From positions 1 to 64,000 of the forward strand of contig JASANG010001441.1 in assembly GCA_030248215.1 (NCBI GenBank): 64,000 nucleotides of DNA, read 5' to 3'. Below are positions 47,233 through 59,995 of the stretch, piece by piece. The notes under the pieces were generated by a model. It had not been told where the DNA came from. It did not search any database and was given only the letters and a program-made list of their open reading frames with translations. This DNA comes from Enoplolaimus lenunculus (Eukaryota > Nematoda > Enoplea > Enoplida > Thoracostomopsidae). Each line of letters opens with the position of its first letter. Position 1 is the first letter of the stretch. Made by a program: the position numbers and the translations under genes.

Positions 47233-47341
47233 TTAAAAATTAGCTCACGTCACCAAATAGATTTTGCCTATAATTTTGTTAACAGCAACGCACAGCGGCA
47301 CGCAGCGGCGTTGAGCAGCACAGCATCGTATAGCGCAACCT
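47233..47341. repeat. GCGCTATACTT-family MITE end bordering the satellite
   Basis: GCCTATAATTTTGTTAACAG then GCACGCAGCGGCGTTG and ATCGTATAGCGCAACCT. This is the inverse of the left half of the 7919 copy, so the satellite sits inside or against such an element. Confidence 0.75.
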
Positions 47342-48599
47342 TTGAAAGTACTCGGTGAAACGAGGTGTGATGCGAGATACAGATCGTAATGATCAAACCG
47401 AAATTTTGCATCTTCGGCGATACTGGTCAATTTTAAAATATCGAACATTTGTTGAAATTGTACTTTAAAGCTGTAAATGTTTGAAACACCAAAAGTATCC
47501 TCTCTCACTGGCAAATTACGCATCCGTCATTGAAGCTACGGTCAAGTCATGATCCGCTACTGCGTAAACCTTCCCAAAACCTCTAGGTAGCCGCGGTTCC
47601 ATCAAACCCCAACAAACACCGACTTCTACCACGACTGTGTGTCCGTCCCTCCGAAAAAAGCGTTACGGCAAATTTAAACGCGTTCTAGAGTATTCAAGTT
47701 GAGGCTCCTATACCTTAAGAAGTTTTTCGATCAAAACAGATGTCACTTCTACTCCGATATTAAGACATAGCAAGAGCTAAACTGATTGTATTCCTACTCC
47801 CCCCTCCCAAACACTAAGAGGATGTATCTGTCGGTCGAAAAAAACCCCCACAAAACTCGCGTGATGTAGAGAAAAGAACACACAAAGAAATCTGATAGCG
47901 CACCGCGAATGCTTATATTTACTTAGCTAACATTTCGTCGTCCCTCTATTATCAGTCTAAGTGTACGAAGAAGCGTAAAAAATGAATTAAGGATATATCC
48001 TTTCTGGAAATTACTAGCAAAAACACAAAAAGCACCTTTACAAAGGTATTCAATCATTTTCTGAATCTGAACAATTTGAAATATGTATTTTTACTCACAA
48101 AAATACTTTTTGATCAGAGTAACCCCTTTCGAAATGAAATCCTTGTTACGCCTTTGGACTAGAAATGATAGAAAATGCGAACGTTAATATAGACACAGAA
48201 ACAAATAAAAAAAATAAAAGAAATAAAATATACTTTAAAAAATTTACATAATTATCTCAGTAAAGCACTGCGCAATAAAAAAGCAGGGGGGTGTACAAGG
48301 GTGCCACCCCTTATTCATATTAACATGCGAACAGCCAGGGTTTTCAATGCCAAGGAGTTTTGACAACCAGCAGTTACAGTAAATGTCGAGTTTTGACGAA
48401 TTCGCAAGCGAAACGAGCGTAAAGTTTGATTTTAAAATTGATGTGTACGGAAAATTTAAGTTTTAGAGTGGGTTTGGAAATTTAAATGCAGATTCCTTTG
48501 ATACGTTATTTACCGTATGTAATTTTTGTATCATATCTCTGCAACAGCTGCAAACAGGTTTTGGTTCATGGATTGGGAGGAGGGGTCTGGTTTATCGAG

Positions 48600-48985
48600 C
48601 AGCCACTGATTACTTTCTAAAAGCTTAAACTAACTTGATTTACGCGGTAGTCCAGCAGTATTAAGCTAACTTTTTAGATTAACAAACTAACAGGAAAGTT
48701 TGTTTACGCTTAGACTCTTTTAAAATCTTACATACTTTCAGTTTAACCAAAACTTAACGAACTCTTAGATGCACGTAATTTGTGGGCTGCACTTGTTACT
48801 TAAACTAAAAACAGGTTTACTTAGATTCGTGATAAGCTTAAAAACATGTGAGTTTAAGTAAAACTTAAAATTCTAGTTTAGTTTAGTCCGTCTAGCAGCT
48901 ATTTAAGTTTTACTATAGCTAATATTCAAGTTTAGTTAAGCTATAATTTAAGTTTAAGTTTTTAGATAGTACGCTTCTGATCCGT
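48600..48985. repeat. AGTTTAAGTAAAACTTAA-family repeat, second copy
   Basis: GCTTAAACTAACTTGATTTA, GAGTTTAAGTAAAACTTAAA and ATTCAAGTTTAGTTAAGC are shared with 33215-33590. Confidence 0.6.
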
Positions 48986-49317
48986 AATCATTTTTCTCAG
49001 GTTAACTATGGCCTTAATGAACCACCCTTGCAAATAATCTTAAGAACTAATTTTTTGCAGTTTTTCGGAAACCGACCACCAAGAAACGAATCTGCTCGGT
49101 TTGTCGCTGGAGAACACGGGGATACTTACCTATGCTTCCAAGTCTAATAAACATTGTAAGAAACTATTTCCCTGAAAATTTACTTGGCCTATCACTAACT
49201 GGTTACATTTGGAATACAAAGTTGAGAATACAGCTCTAAAAACCGCATTAGACTGTTCAAACATCAATGGCATAAAACTGATGGTCAATGTTACTTTTAG
49301 GGGTGTAACAGTAAATT

Positions 49318-49445
49318 GAGCGTATTCCTAAGCCTAAGCCCTCGACTAAGCGTGGCAAAAAATGTGTTCCTAAGCATATAAGCCTAAGCCTAAGCAAAAA
49401 ATGTAATCTAGAATCTACACGTACTCTTTTTAGATACACCAGAAT
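49318..49445. repeat. hAT-like MITE with TTAGGC core, worn
   Basis: CGTATTCCTAAGCCTAAGCC and AAGCCTAAGCCTAAGCAAAA. Ends lost. Confidence 0.55.
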
Positions 49446-50043
49446 CATGGACGCCCCTTAAAGTAACATGGGCCAAACTGATAATTTAGCTAAACATAAC
49501 AAACTAAAGTTTTTACACCTCTGCTGAGTCTTAAGATTAATTAGACCGTATCGAGACTAAATGCATCTAAATCGCAAGCACCGCCCACATTTTTTCAAGT
49601 CAAGGGCCTTATCAAATGTAACGGCCAGGTCCCCTATAAAGGAAGCGGAGCAGAAAAAGTTTCAGCTCTTGTACACTTTACCCTTACAGACTTAGACGCC
49701 TGGCTTACGCTAAGACATAGTCATCACTTTAGGAATAGGTTTGCCTAAGCCAAACCTTTGTCCAAGCCTAAGCCTTACAAGTAGAGAAGTACGGATACAA
49801 GAGCCAAAGTTTCAGAAACGGCTCATATTTGTAAAAAATTTACTCTGGTGAAAATTAATTTTTAACAAAAAATCGTTTCAATTCGTCTAGCAATTTAGTA
49901 AAATTTTAGAACTATGTCAGGGTGATTTTTTCAAAAAGATCCTATTTTTGTCTAAACGCCATATTGATTACTTTTGAGATTTAAGAGTAGAGTTTTTACC
50001 AAGGTAAAGTTATACCCACCGTAAATTAAACTCAAACTATGCC

Positions 50044-50218
50044 GACCCATGTAAAGCACAGGTGCGGAATGTTTTTCTGTGGGACCACAATAGAGTACGC
50101 TTAGCATTAGACTATTTTCGCTTTGGATTAGGTTCAAATATTAGCTCATTTTTAAGATTAGGCTAAGGCTTGGAAATATTCTTATACTACAGTTATGGCC
50201 CTGTTCTTAACATAGACC
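50044..50218. repeat. hAT-like MITE with TTAGGC-like core; 8-bp duplication
   Basis: GACCCATGTAAAGCACAGG to GGCCCTGTTCTTAACATAG. Flanks ACTATGCC / GCTATGCC (7 of 8). Confidence 0.82.
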
Positions 50219-51130
50219 GCTATGCCCATAACACGAAGCCCTCCAACTTCAAATATGTATTCTTGTTAAAACTATTTCAGGAAGTGATTCCAAAGATCCT
50301 TTTTTCGTTAAAAAATTTTCGATTTCAAGATTTGGGAATTAATTAGCGTGATTTTAGCATTTCTCAGTAAACTTTAAAATAAAATTGTAACTTTAGTTCA
50401 TAAGAACGTAAATAATTTGACTTCGCACCCCTACATATAATCGTTAAAATTAGGTTTTTTGCCGATGGGTGATCAGTGAATCAAAGCATTCTTGTCTGTA
50501 CAAAATCGCTGTAGTTAAGAACATAAGAGCGCATAAATCAAACATTTCTTTACGGTTTCGTCGCAATTTGTCTTAAGACCTTTTTCAGAAAGCTGCAAAC
50601 ATATTGTTCCACGCAAAGAAAAATATAACCTCTATAAGAACAAAAATGTGAGCAAATGGAATACCATATATATATTGTTGCTGACTTTCAAAAAGACACA
50701 AATATTTTTCGATTTAACAACACATTTCAGGAGTGTCTTACTTATTTTTCACTCACGCGGTAAAAACAGTGTAAGAATTCAAGTTTTTCAACATTATCTG
50801 GTTTCAAATTTGTTATTAAAATTGTAGGCGGGTAAAGAATCACTAATTTTTACCTGCGCTTTGAAATTCTTTACCGGTGGGTATACTCACGCCAAAAATT
50901 TCTTACACGTACCCGCGTTATCTGAGGGTATCCGCGGGTAACGTGCAGCTCTGCTTTTTGAGCGAAAACAAATAACCGCCAAAAGTGAGCCATTGTTACA
51001 ACAAGAAAGCCATAGTATTGCTCTATATTAAAGAGGCACATAAGTCTACAATTTCAACTGACCAAGGTTAATATGCCTAAGTAGTTACTCTAGGGTGGAT
51101 GAACCGATTCTAAAATGTCTAAGTTTTATA

Positions 51131-51263
51131 TTAGAAAATAGACATTTACATGCATTGAAATAAACCTATACTCGCTACTGTTTACAAATATTACTCAATT
51201 AGAAAATAGACACTTATACATGCTTTGAAATAAACCCATACTCGCTACTGTTTAAAAATATTA
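51131..51263. repeat. Tandem duplication of about 66 bp
   Basis: TTAGAAAATAGACATTTACA and TTAGAAAATAGACACTTATA begin two copies, each with CTCGCTACTGTTTA and ATATTACTCAAT. Confidence 0.85.
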
Positions 51264-51499
51264 CTCAATAAAATCGCTCGTAGTAAATGTTTTTTATATC
51301 TTAAGTCTCTTCGAACCTGAAATACTTGCTAGTGTTGGGCAGCTACTCAATGGCGAAGCCATGGGGGGGCACCCCGGCCGTGGACCCCCCAACAGCATCT
51401 CGACAAAAATTATATAGTGTCAATTGCTGTTCTACGCTGTTTATTTCTCTGTTTTATACACAATAGTATAAGCACGCTTTAAAGTTTCGAACTCACCTT

Positions 51500-51666
51500 T
51501 ATTTGGCCCTGGAGTCATGTATGCGCTACAATTAGGGATAATAGACATTTATGGACTCTAACAAGGGTTTAAGGACTCTACCCGCTTACGGACTCTTTAT
51601 TAGGGATACGGACTCCTATTAATTGGGACTCAAAATGGGGACCCCCTCTTATTTGGGTCACTACAG
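51500..51666. repeat. GACCCGAATAAGAGGG-family MITE, right part
   Basis: CGGACTCCTATTAATTGGGA, then CCCCCTCTTATTTGGGTCAC and TACAG before TA. Confidence 0.65.
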
Positions 51667-51763
51667 TATGGGTCAAAAATAAGTTTATTACCTATGAAAT
51701 TTTGCCCCCCCACCATTTTGAGATCCTGGATCCGCCACTGTATCTGAAAATCTATTAATAGCT

Positions 51764-51793
51764 GGTGATAGGTGCTATACACATTTGAAAATG
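51764..51793. repeat. Short dispersed motif, solitary copy
   Basis: GATAGGTGCTATACACATTT then GAAAATG, the same motif seen next to three PDE3 splice sites. Confidence 0.6.
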
Positions 51794-52189
51794 CGGTCAC
51801 AGTTTTTAAATTTAAACTTTATAGCCGTCCAAACTTTAAATATTAATCTATTCCTTTATTTATGTGTATATACATATATGTAAAATACAACATTTGTTAC
51901 TTAAATGATGTTTGTCAAAGAGTTTGAATTGTGATTGAAAAAGTATTGACAGAAATCACGAATTGTAAACAAAAGACAAGTTCAACGGTAACAGCATGTT
52001 TTGTTTGTTTGGTGGTCTTGCAAACAATGAAAACAAACAATATTAATGATAAAAAATAAATACAATAAACAACTATAAAAAAAATCAAACAAAAGAAATA
52101 ATATTAATGACAAAAAATAAATAAAATAAACAAATATATAAAGAAATGTAGTTTCAGAAAGGAGCGTATACAAAGAAGAATATAGAAGA

Positions 52190-52262
52190 TTAAAACCCTC
52201 TTGAAAATTTTTGGAAAACGAGAAAAAAACATGAAAATTTTTGGAAAACGAGAAAAAACATA
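52190..52262. repeat. Tandem duplication of about 30 bp
   Basis: GAAAATTTTTGGAAAACGAG occurs twice in succession, followed each time by an A run. Confidence 0.85.
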
Positions 52263-52334
52263 CTTTAACAGAGTCCAGAAACAAACTTATTCTCGTTGGA
52301 ATTAGAGCGATAGCAGTTTAGCAAAATTAATATG

Positions 52335-52695
52335 GCTGGTACCCTGCTACCGGATGTCTGCTTCTGGCTCTGACAGAAAATCGACCTCCGGCTAAGGTAG
52401 AAAATCCGCCGGAGGTTCATGCAATTTCAATAGCAAAAATTTGCATGGTTTTGCAAAAATCCCACAGTTCGCTAACCCTTACCATTGATTTTTGGGTAGA
52501 ATTTTGAGGAATAACTGGTCAGAGCTTCTTGAAAAAATATAATTTTAAAACACCAAGATTTTTAACCACACTTCACAGATATTTGCTAAAATTAGCAAAT
52601 TAAACATTATTTTACCTGCCTAATTACGCTGCGTCGCATCCGGATTCACTTCGGGCTCCGGTGTTTTTCAACTCCGGTTGAACCCTGATACCTTG
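52335..52695. repeat. CCGGAGGT-family repeat
   Basis: AAATCGACCTCCGGCTAAGG, ATTTGCTAAAATTAGCAAAT and CTCCGGTGTTTTTCAACTCC; same order as 23060-23440. Confidence 0.65.
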
Positions 52696-53161
52696 AATGG
52701 TCGCTGTACTTGTATTTCTCAGGCCCAGCCACAGCCTTCTTAACAGGCATACAGCTTCGTGTACTTGTGGTGTGCAGAATTTAGTTGATTAAGCTTCGTC
52801 AGAAAACAAACCCAATCCCGACAAGTATTTCAGTAATTCTTAAGAATCATTCTATGCCTACACTTTAGCCTAAAACGTTGTTACCTACCGGTATAGCCGT
52901 ATAAAGACACCGTCCGCTATTCCCCTACTGCCCAACTTAAAGCTGAAAGTATCATTTTATTGCAAAAGTTTTCATCATTTTCTCGGTCAGTAAATCTATT
53001 TGGCCCCCATAGTATTAATTGATAACTGCAAGTTACAGTTTGAACCGGTCGTGATACCCTCAGCGAAAAAACGGCTAAAATATTGGCTCTTAAAATAGAA
53101 TTGGCAAATCGTTAACGACTAATCAACAAAGAGAAAGTTTCTACACGATGAAAACAAATTT

Positions 53162-53303
53162 GTCTCATGTATACATCAGGGGCAAACCGTTTTTCCGAGC
53201 GACTGCAATAGAGTAAGCTTATACTGTAAACTATTGTTTTGTTTAGGCTTAGGCCTAGAAATATGTTAATACTACTATTGCGGCGCTGTTCTATACACTG
53301 ACC
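53162..53303. repeat. hAT-like MITE, short form; 8-bp duplication
   Basis: ACAAATTT / GCAAATTT flank it. The interior keeps GACTGCAATAGAGTAAGCTT and TTTAGGCTTAGGCCTAG. Confidence 0.8.
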
Positions 53304-53694
53304 GCAAATTTATTGAACAAAAAGTATAGAGGGAGAATACACTGGTATAAATTCTTAGAAAGCCGATAGAACCGGTTTAAGTTAAGACATTTGGCCAATG
53401 TTTCTTTGAGCGGCGTAACAAGCGCTTGATTAGAAAGGACCCATGGGGCCAGGGCACCCTTCCACCAAATGTGGCCTTTCACCAACCGAAACCGACTAAA
53501 TGTTCCAATGCATAACAAGCCGTCAAAACCACTATGCAGCACAACTTCAAACCCTAATTGAGAGTCCCAACCTCTTGTATGATCCGATGTTGGCGAACTA
53601 AAAAAATTTTTGTAGACCACAAAATTCTAGAGCTGTGAAGTAATTTATTGAGGCATCTCGTTTATAGATATAAGTGAAATTTGCAACATGCAGG

Positions 53695-54085
53695 CTTCCA
53701 GTATGCAACCGGAGGTAAAAAATACCGGAGTCAAAGCCGAAACGGAGGTCAACGAAACTTGCCGGATCCGGAGACGGAGCTGGAGGTGAGGCGAAATTTT
53801 GTAGTAAAAATGATGCTTAATTAGTTAATTTAGCCAATATCTACAATATTCTGTTAAGTTGTTTGGTTTTACCCTAATTTTCTGCGAAATTTCGGAAATT
53901 CTTTCCTGAAAATTGTGACAAAAGTCAGCCAAACGCGCTAAACAGTAAATTTTGAAAAATTATGCAAAATTTTACTACCGAAATTACCGAAACCTCCGGC
54001 AAAAATTCTCCCGGAGCCGGAGCCGGAGGCCGATTTTCTTCCACAGCCGGAGCTAGAGACAGACCTCCGCTTGTATCCCGCAGGA
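53695..54085. repeat. CCGGAGGT-family repeat, reverse orientation
   Basis: CAACCGGAGGTAAAAAATAC, GGAGACGGAGCTGGAGGTGA and GACAGACCTCCGCTTG. Confidence 0.65.
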
Positions 54086-54471
54086 TTCGGATTCAGATTT
54101 GATAAAAGTCGTAATTTGGTGCTACCCTGCCTCATGCAATACGTGGTCAGAATCGAAAAGAAGAGTGGTGAAAGAAATTTTTGGTAAAATGGGGTTGTCA
54201 AAATATAAAAAAAGAAAGAAAACGAAACCCGCGCCGGCCATTCTTGGACATCACAATCTTTTTACACTTCAGTGGAATCATAAGTAACTTGTCTATGTGC
54301 AAATCTAGAAAAGTCCCTGGGCCGTAAAGTTTGTTTCGTAATTCTGGTACAACTTATTTCATTAATATGTGTCGCTATAACTCTCGTGTGTAAAATAAGG
54401 ATTTGTCAATATAAAGGCCTGCGGGTCATATGAGTGTCCCCGGTTTCCACCATCTTAATCCGGAGCTGGGC

Positions 54472-54690
54472 GTAACAGTGTCTTAAACATACTCCTATGC
54501 CTAAGATTCACTGTAAGGATAAGTATTTATCGAAACCTGAGCCTAAGACTATAACTCAGCGTAACGGTACAGCCCATAACTAATCCTAAACCTAAGTCTA
54601 AACATGAACACAAGAAATAGTCTAAGGCTTATGCCTACTTTATTATAATCATTATAAACCCGCGAATAAATGGTTCGCCAATCAAAGTAA
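54472..54690. repeat. hAT-like MITE with TTAGGC core, worn, reverse orientation
   Basis: GTAACAGTGTCTTAAACATA, hexamers CCTAAACCTAAGTCTAAAC, and AGTCTAAGGCTTATGCCTAC. Confidence 0.55.
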
Positions 54691-55267
54691 CAAGGACCAA
54701 TCTTCTCTTGAGAGACCAAAGTTTTAGAAGTAACAAACTTTCTCTTGCTCCACACAGGCGATTGGACCTAGCGTTGCTTTTTTACCTTATAGACATGCAT
54801 CTAGTTGTTTATTCAGGGACGTGGCCAAGGTAGGGGACGGAAAGGGAGAGGGTACCGCCCACTCAGAGATAATGTTTACCCGACAAATTTAAGCGAGCCT
54901 TTGAATGCCTCGAAAATAATATTTTACCATTCTTACGTTTTGCTGAACTGTCCAGCGTTATCTTGAATTAGTCGATTGAAAAAATTTTCAACTCGAAAAT
55001 TAAAGTCCGGGGCTACGTTCTTGCGTTCATTAAAATTATATCCTTCGGAACAAAATTTTGGCTTTGCCTAAATCCTAAATTACCGAGAACCGGCATTAGC
55101 GATAAACTTAAACCAAAAAATAATAATTATGCGTACGCTGTATTAATGATGAGAGCTCAACATAGAAAAACTTATGCTTTGCTACAGGACACCGAAAAAA
55201 CAGCTGACATAAACATATCACACCCGTTATGGGTTAGCTGATTAAGATACCATAGATTTTTTTCCCG

Positions 55268-55380
55268 TAGTCGGCTCACCTTACCAGGGGGCTAAAAAAT
55301 TTTCCGGAGGGGCATTTAAGATTTTTCAATGACTTACAAGCAAGGTTGAAAAGTTTAAAGGGTGGGGGGGCAAAAACCGG
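55268..55380. repeat. GTAGCC-family MITE, partial
   Basis: CGTAGTCGGCTCACCTTACC ... ATGACTTACAAGCAAGGTTG. Confidence 0.6.
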
Positions 55381-55611
55381 AAAAAAAGATGCAGGAAACG
55401 GAGATTAACAGAAGGGTACAGAATTAAGACAAAAAGAACACCAAAAAATTTTATCGACATCACATACAGTTAGGAATGTTTGAGGACAGAATTGGTAAAA
55501 TTTAAAATGGTGAAAAATATTTTTGAAGATCAAAAATTAAAAATATCGGAAAAGGTTACTATTTCGTAAAAATGATAATTCGAATACATATTAGTTCATT
55601 GTATTCCATCC

Positions 55612-55745
55612 GGGTTTATCCGCTACAATTTGTGACATTTTTCAGGACGGACATACAAGAGTTTTCAATGACTTATACAAGAAAGAATACAATAGTCTGA
55701 AGGGACAATATTCTTTCAGGTGGGTTGAGCCTCCCTGCCCTGGAA
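55612..55745. repeat. GTAGCC-family MITE, worn
   Basis: TTTTCAGGACGGACATACAA ... GGTTGAGCCTCCCTGCCCTG. Confidence 0.5.
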
Positions 55746-57757
55746 GGTTTTAAATTTTGGCTACTTTGCACCTTGTTATCTAAGCACTTTGGTTGTATTC
55801 ATGATGACGCCGTAGCAGCCACCCACATACCTCTCCCAATTTGGGGGTCCCGCACCCCTAATAGGGGCCCCCACCTTAACAAGATTTAATACAAAAAATT
55901 TTAAAAATATTTTGATCATCGCAAGATACCCTCACCCAGCTGTTGGGCGGGCCCGCCTTACCCTGAAACGACACTGATTCAGTTAACTAACCAAATACTG
56001 GGTAAGTCATGGTGCTTGCATGCATATAATAAAACTATTACAAATGCTAGGTTGAATGGTTACACATGATATTAACTCATTGTTTAAGCAAAAAATAATT
56101 AATGTAACATCAAAAAGCCGACATTCATATATCATATGAGCTTGATCTATTGAACTTATTTATAATTAAAAGCAAAAAAATATATGTACAGTCAAAGCAA
56201 AGGAAATGCCAAACGTTGTTTTAGTAGTAAATCTTAACAAAAAAAATGCTCGTTCTGATTTGTGTTGCCGGAGTCTAGGCTAGGATGACTTGACGTAGAT
56301 CCGCCAGTGTATCGGTGGACCCTGAAGGCAGACCGAGCGATGGAGCTTTTTCCCAAAATTTTATAATTCGCTTCCGTTTGTTAACGCACCAATATATAGA
56401 ATAATCTTAAACAATCTGGCAATTCTGTTACGGCAGAGTTGGGTCCATAATTTTGCGGGTGGAATGAATACTTTTTGTGCCTTAAAAATTAAGTTTCCCA
56501 AACACTATTTAGCAAATTTATATCCAGTTTTCTGCAACATATTTTTCAGGTATTTGGCCAGAAAACACATTATAAGCTTCAGATGAGCAATTTCCATTGC
56601 AAAAACTGTTGTCCGGTCAGCTCATATACACCGGATAAGGAAGTCGAATTTTTTTATTCGCAACCGGCTATCCGGCTAACTCATGAATAGAAGACATATA
56701 CTTATCTGTTTCTAACATAAAAGCATATAAATTAACATGCATAATTATATAAAAAATATATAAATGAATGTGTATATATTAAACACAGCATATATATGTC
56801 AATTGTTTGAGGAAACTTGTGGTACCAAATGGGCCATTTATTATCAGGAATGGTGCCCTTTAAAAAGAGCGTTAAGTAGCAAAATACGTCACTGCTCTTT
56901 ATGAACCAGGTGGTTAAAAACATTGAGTTCTCGTATGGCAAACAACCCTCGAAAAGTTCAAATTTACAGGAGGGGGCGAAGTTGAGATAAGGTAGAAACA
57001 AAGAATGAAAGGGAGGTTGGTGGCTGGTGTACGATTCGACTCATAGCCAGCGCGGGTTGAGTGCCAAAATTGTCGGGCTTATGTGTATGGAACTGAGTGT
57101 TAATTACAAGGGGGATTATAAATTTTTTGAGTGGATGAAAAAGTTTTCGAGAGGTCTGAGCTCAACATGGACCCCTCTTTATTAATAATACATGACGGGT
57201 ACAATTTTTAGATAGAGGAGCGGATAAAAAAAACATCACGGAAGTTGGTGATTTTAAACTATACGCTGTAGCAGGGGTGGATTACAAATTTCTTACGGGG
57301 GGTGGAGAGCTGGCTAAAGTTATGAAACGTAATTTTACTGTAAGAAATATGTGCCAATTTTCTGAAGAGAAAAATTTGTACGGTAGGTACAATAAGAATT
57401 GTGGCTACAGATTCGTAAACAAAAGAAACTGCGCGAAAAATGAATAAAGTTGTTTGAAAAAAATTGTTGGATGCGCTTTGGAGTTGATCAACATAACACC
57501 ATCACTACGAATAACCGAATACATATTAACGACAAATTTGAGTCAAAAATTTCAAGTTGTTTTTACAACATTGTTTTTTGCTTTCGTTTTGAAAAGTTCG
57601 CACTCTGCCTGTCTCGCGATGTCGGGCACATAATTTAAATTTCGAACTGCTATTCTAATAGTTTTTTCCAAATTTTAAAATAATGACTATTATTGATACT
57701 ATCAGCACTGGTAGTGTTGACAGGTTTACAGACCAAAAAGTCAGCGGTGCCGCTCCT

Positions 57758-57922
57758 GGCCGGCAGCCAAGGGGGGCAAGGCTCTCAGTTCCTCTGGAAA
57801 AATTTTGGCCCTTCTAGAAAATTTTTAACCTTGCTTGTAAGTCATTGAAAACTCTTTAATGCCCCTCCTAAAAATTTTTTAGCCCCACTTAGCAAGGCGC
57901 GCTGGCTACAGGCCTGTGCCGC
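57758..57922. repeat. GTAGCC-family MITE, nearly intact
   Basis: GGCCGGCAGCCAAGGGGGGC ... TAGCAAGGCGCGCTGGCTAC; interior CCTTGCTTGTAAGTCATTGA. Confidence 0.7.
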
Positions 57923-58497
57923 TCTCAAGCGAAATGTCTAGATGTTATTACAGTTTGGTTCCGGTTCGGCCATTTTCGAAACAATAGGTCACCAGCCTGG
58001 AGCGGAGCGGAGCAGTTAAATCGGCACTTTCCCATATTGCCAGTACGCTCGGACGTCCTTTATCCCAAAACGAGTCAATTTCAGTAATTTTTGAGCGTTT
58101 AAACTTTGAATTTTTATAATAAAGATTTATTAAAGACCCAAGATTCCTTGAAATTGGTAAATTTATTAAAAATTAACGAAATTCGATAGTTGCTTTGCAA
58201 ACAGCAGCCGAGGAAAGATGACGAAAGACTCCAGCAAACATCTATTTTTGAACATTAAGGGCCTACCCGCCAAGCTTATACTAAGCCTAAACCTAGGCCT
58301 AAGCGTAAGCTTTAGGATAAGCCTGAGCTTTTCTGTGTAAAGTCCACTGGTTCCCATGTCTTCCAATCGGCACACCCCTATAATTAATATCGGCCGTGCG
58401 AACAGGGAATACCCTATAAAACATAATCCAGAGGGAATCGGTATTGAAAAACTTACCAAAATTTTGGCTCATTCTGCTTGGCCCATGATGGGCAAAT

Positions 58498-58660
58498 CCA
58501 CTTTTAGCGGAACTATAACAGAGTAAACTTAAGCTTTAGACTATTTTTTTGCTTAGGTTTTAGGCTTAGACTTAGTTTAAGTTATATCCTCACGGTGACG
58601 CTTAGGTTTAGAGACATGTTCACACTACAATTACGTCCATCAAAGTAATATTGGCCATTT
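58498..58660. repeat. hAT-like MITE with TTAGGC-like core, worn
   Basis: AACTATAACAGAGTAAACTT, CTTAGGTTTTAGGCTTAGAC and AGTAATATTGGCC. A separate CCTAAACCTAGGCCTAAGCG fragment lies at 58280-58310. Confidence 0.55.
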
Positions 58661-59349
58661 GCTTCAACGTTATCTTATACACAAGCAATTAGAATGGTAA
58701 ATTCAGTTCTATTTAAATAAGTATATATTCCATTCATTAAAAACAGCTCAGTATATTACACACATGGTATATATTTCAAAATTACCATAGTAACAAAATG
58801 CTTCTAGCAGGTCTACTGTTTACTTTTTACAAATTCCTAAAAAGTTGGCACTTTTCTATGGCAAAAGTCAACTTCAGTTGAAAGTAAACGCTGTTAGCTC
58901 GAATCAGTTATCCTGTACCTGATAGTTTGACAAAAATGCATATTTCTCTAGTAGGCGAATGTTACTTTTACGGGTTAAAGCACTAGCCTATGTAGATTCG
59001 CCAAAATTAAAGCGCGAGTTTAAGCTTAAGTATGAGCAGGATCGTAGCCAGGTCGTCTTGCTTAGAGGGGGCGCTAGACATTTTTCAGGAGAAGCATCAC
59101 ATGCGTTTTTGATAACTAATTGTGATTTCTGCACAATTCATCGCAGGCAATTTCTTTCGCTTAGGTTATTCTTAGGTTTATGATTAGGCAATCTTTTGAC
59201 TCCAATTTAGGTTTACAATTAGGCAAGGCTCCGTCTTAGGCTTAGGTTCCCAATTAGGCGCTTAGGCGTAGGATTTGGCGTAAGCCTGGATGTAGACTTT
59301 AGAGGTGCCTTAGCCTAATAGGCTTAAGCTTAAGCTTAGGCTTGGGCTG

Positions 59350-59995
59350 AATCCCACGATCCCACTCTCGACCATATTTCGAAATTCCAAAATTCCACCA
59401 TCGATCATATCCCGAAATCCTAAAATTCCAGATTCGACCATATCCCAGAATCAAAAATCTCACCTTCGACCACATAACGTAATTCCAAAATCCCAAGATC
59501 CCACCTTCGGCCATATCCCGAAATTCCAAAATCCCAAAATCCTACCTTAAACCATGTCCCGAAGTCCCAAAATCACACCATTGACAATATTCCGAAAGCT
59601 CCAAAAACCCAAGATCTCACCCTCGACTATATCCCGAAATCAAAAAACCCACCTTCGACCAAAATTCTAAAATCTCAAAATCCCACCATGGACCATATCT
59701 TGAAATACCAAAATCCCCCACCATCGACTATATCGCGAAATCCCAAAAGCCCACTTCGACCACATCTCGAAATCCCAAAATCACAAAATTCCGAAATCCC
59801 ACCGTTGATCGTATCCCGAAATCCCAAAACCCAGAAACCGAAAATCCCAGTATCTACCATATCAGGAAATCCCAAAATCCAACCTTCGACCATATATTAA
59901 AATCCCAAAATGCTAAAATCCCACCTTCGACCATATATTAAAATCACAAAATGCCTAAAACCCCACCTTCGACCATACCTCAAATTCTTGTGATG
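59350..59995. repeat. Degenerate tandem array
   Basis: Imperfect units built from CGACCATATCCCGAAATCCC and AAAATCCCACCTT, varying in length by whole words; several small open frames across it are by-products. Confidence 0.85.

Noticed and set aside
43859-47236. A 1,125-residue repeat protein gene
   Set aside because: The open frame is explained by a stop-free 84-bp satellite unit. Unit variants mostly change residues, there is no signal or known fold, and the same DNA resembles a MITE end.
51982-52284. Membrane protein exon on the minus strand (Phe/Leu-rich frame)
   Set aside because: The hydrophobicity comes from A-rich low complexity and two short tandem duplications; no splice fit to the PDE3 gene.
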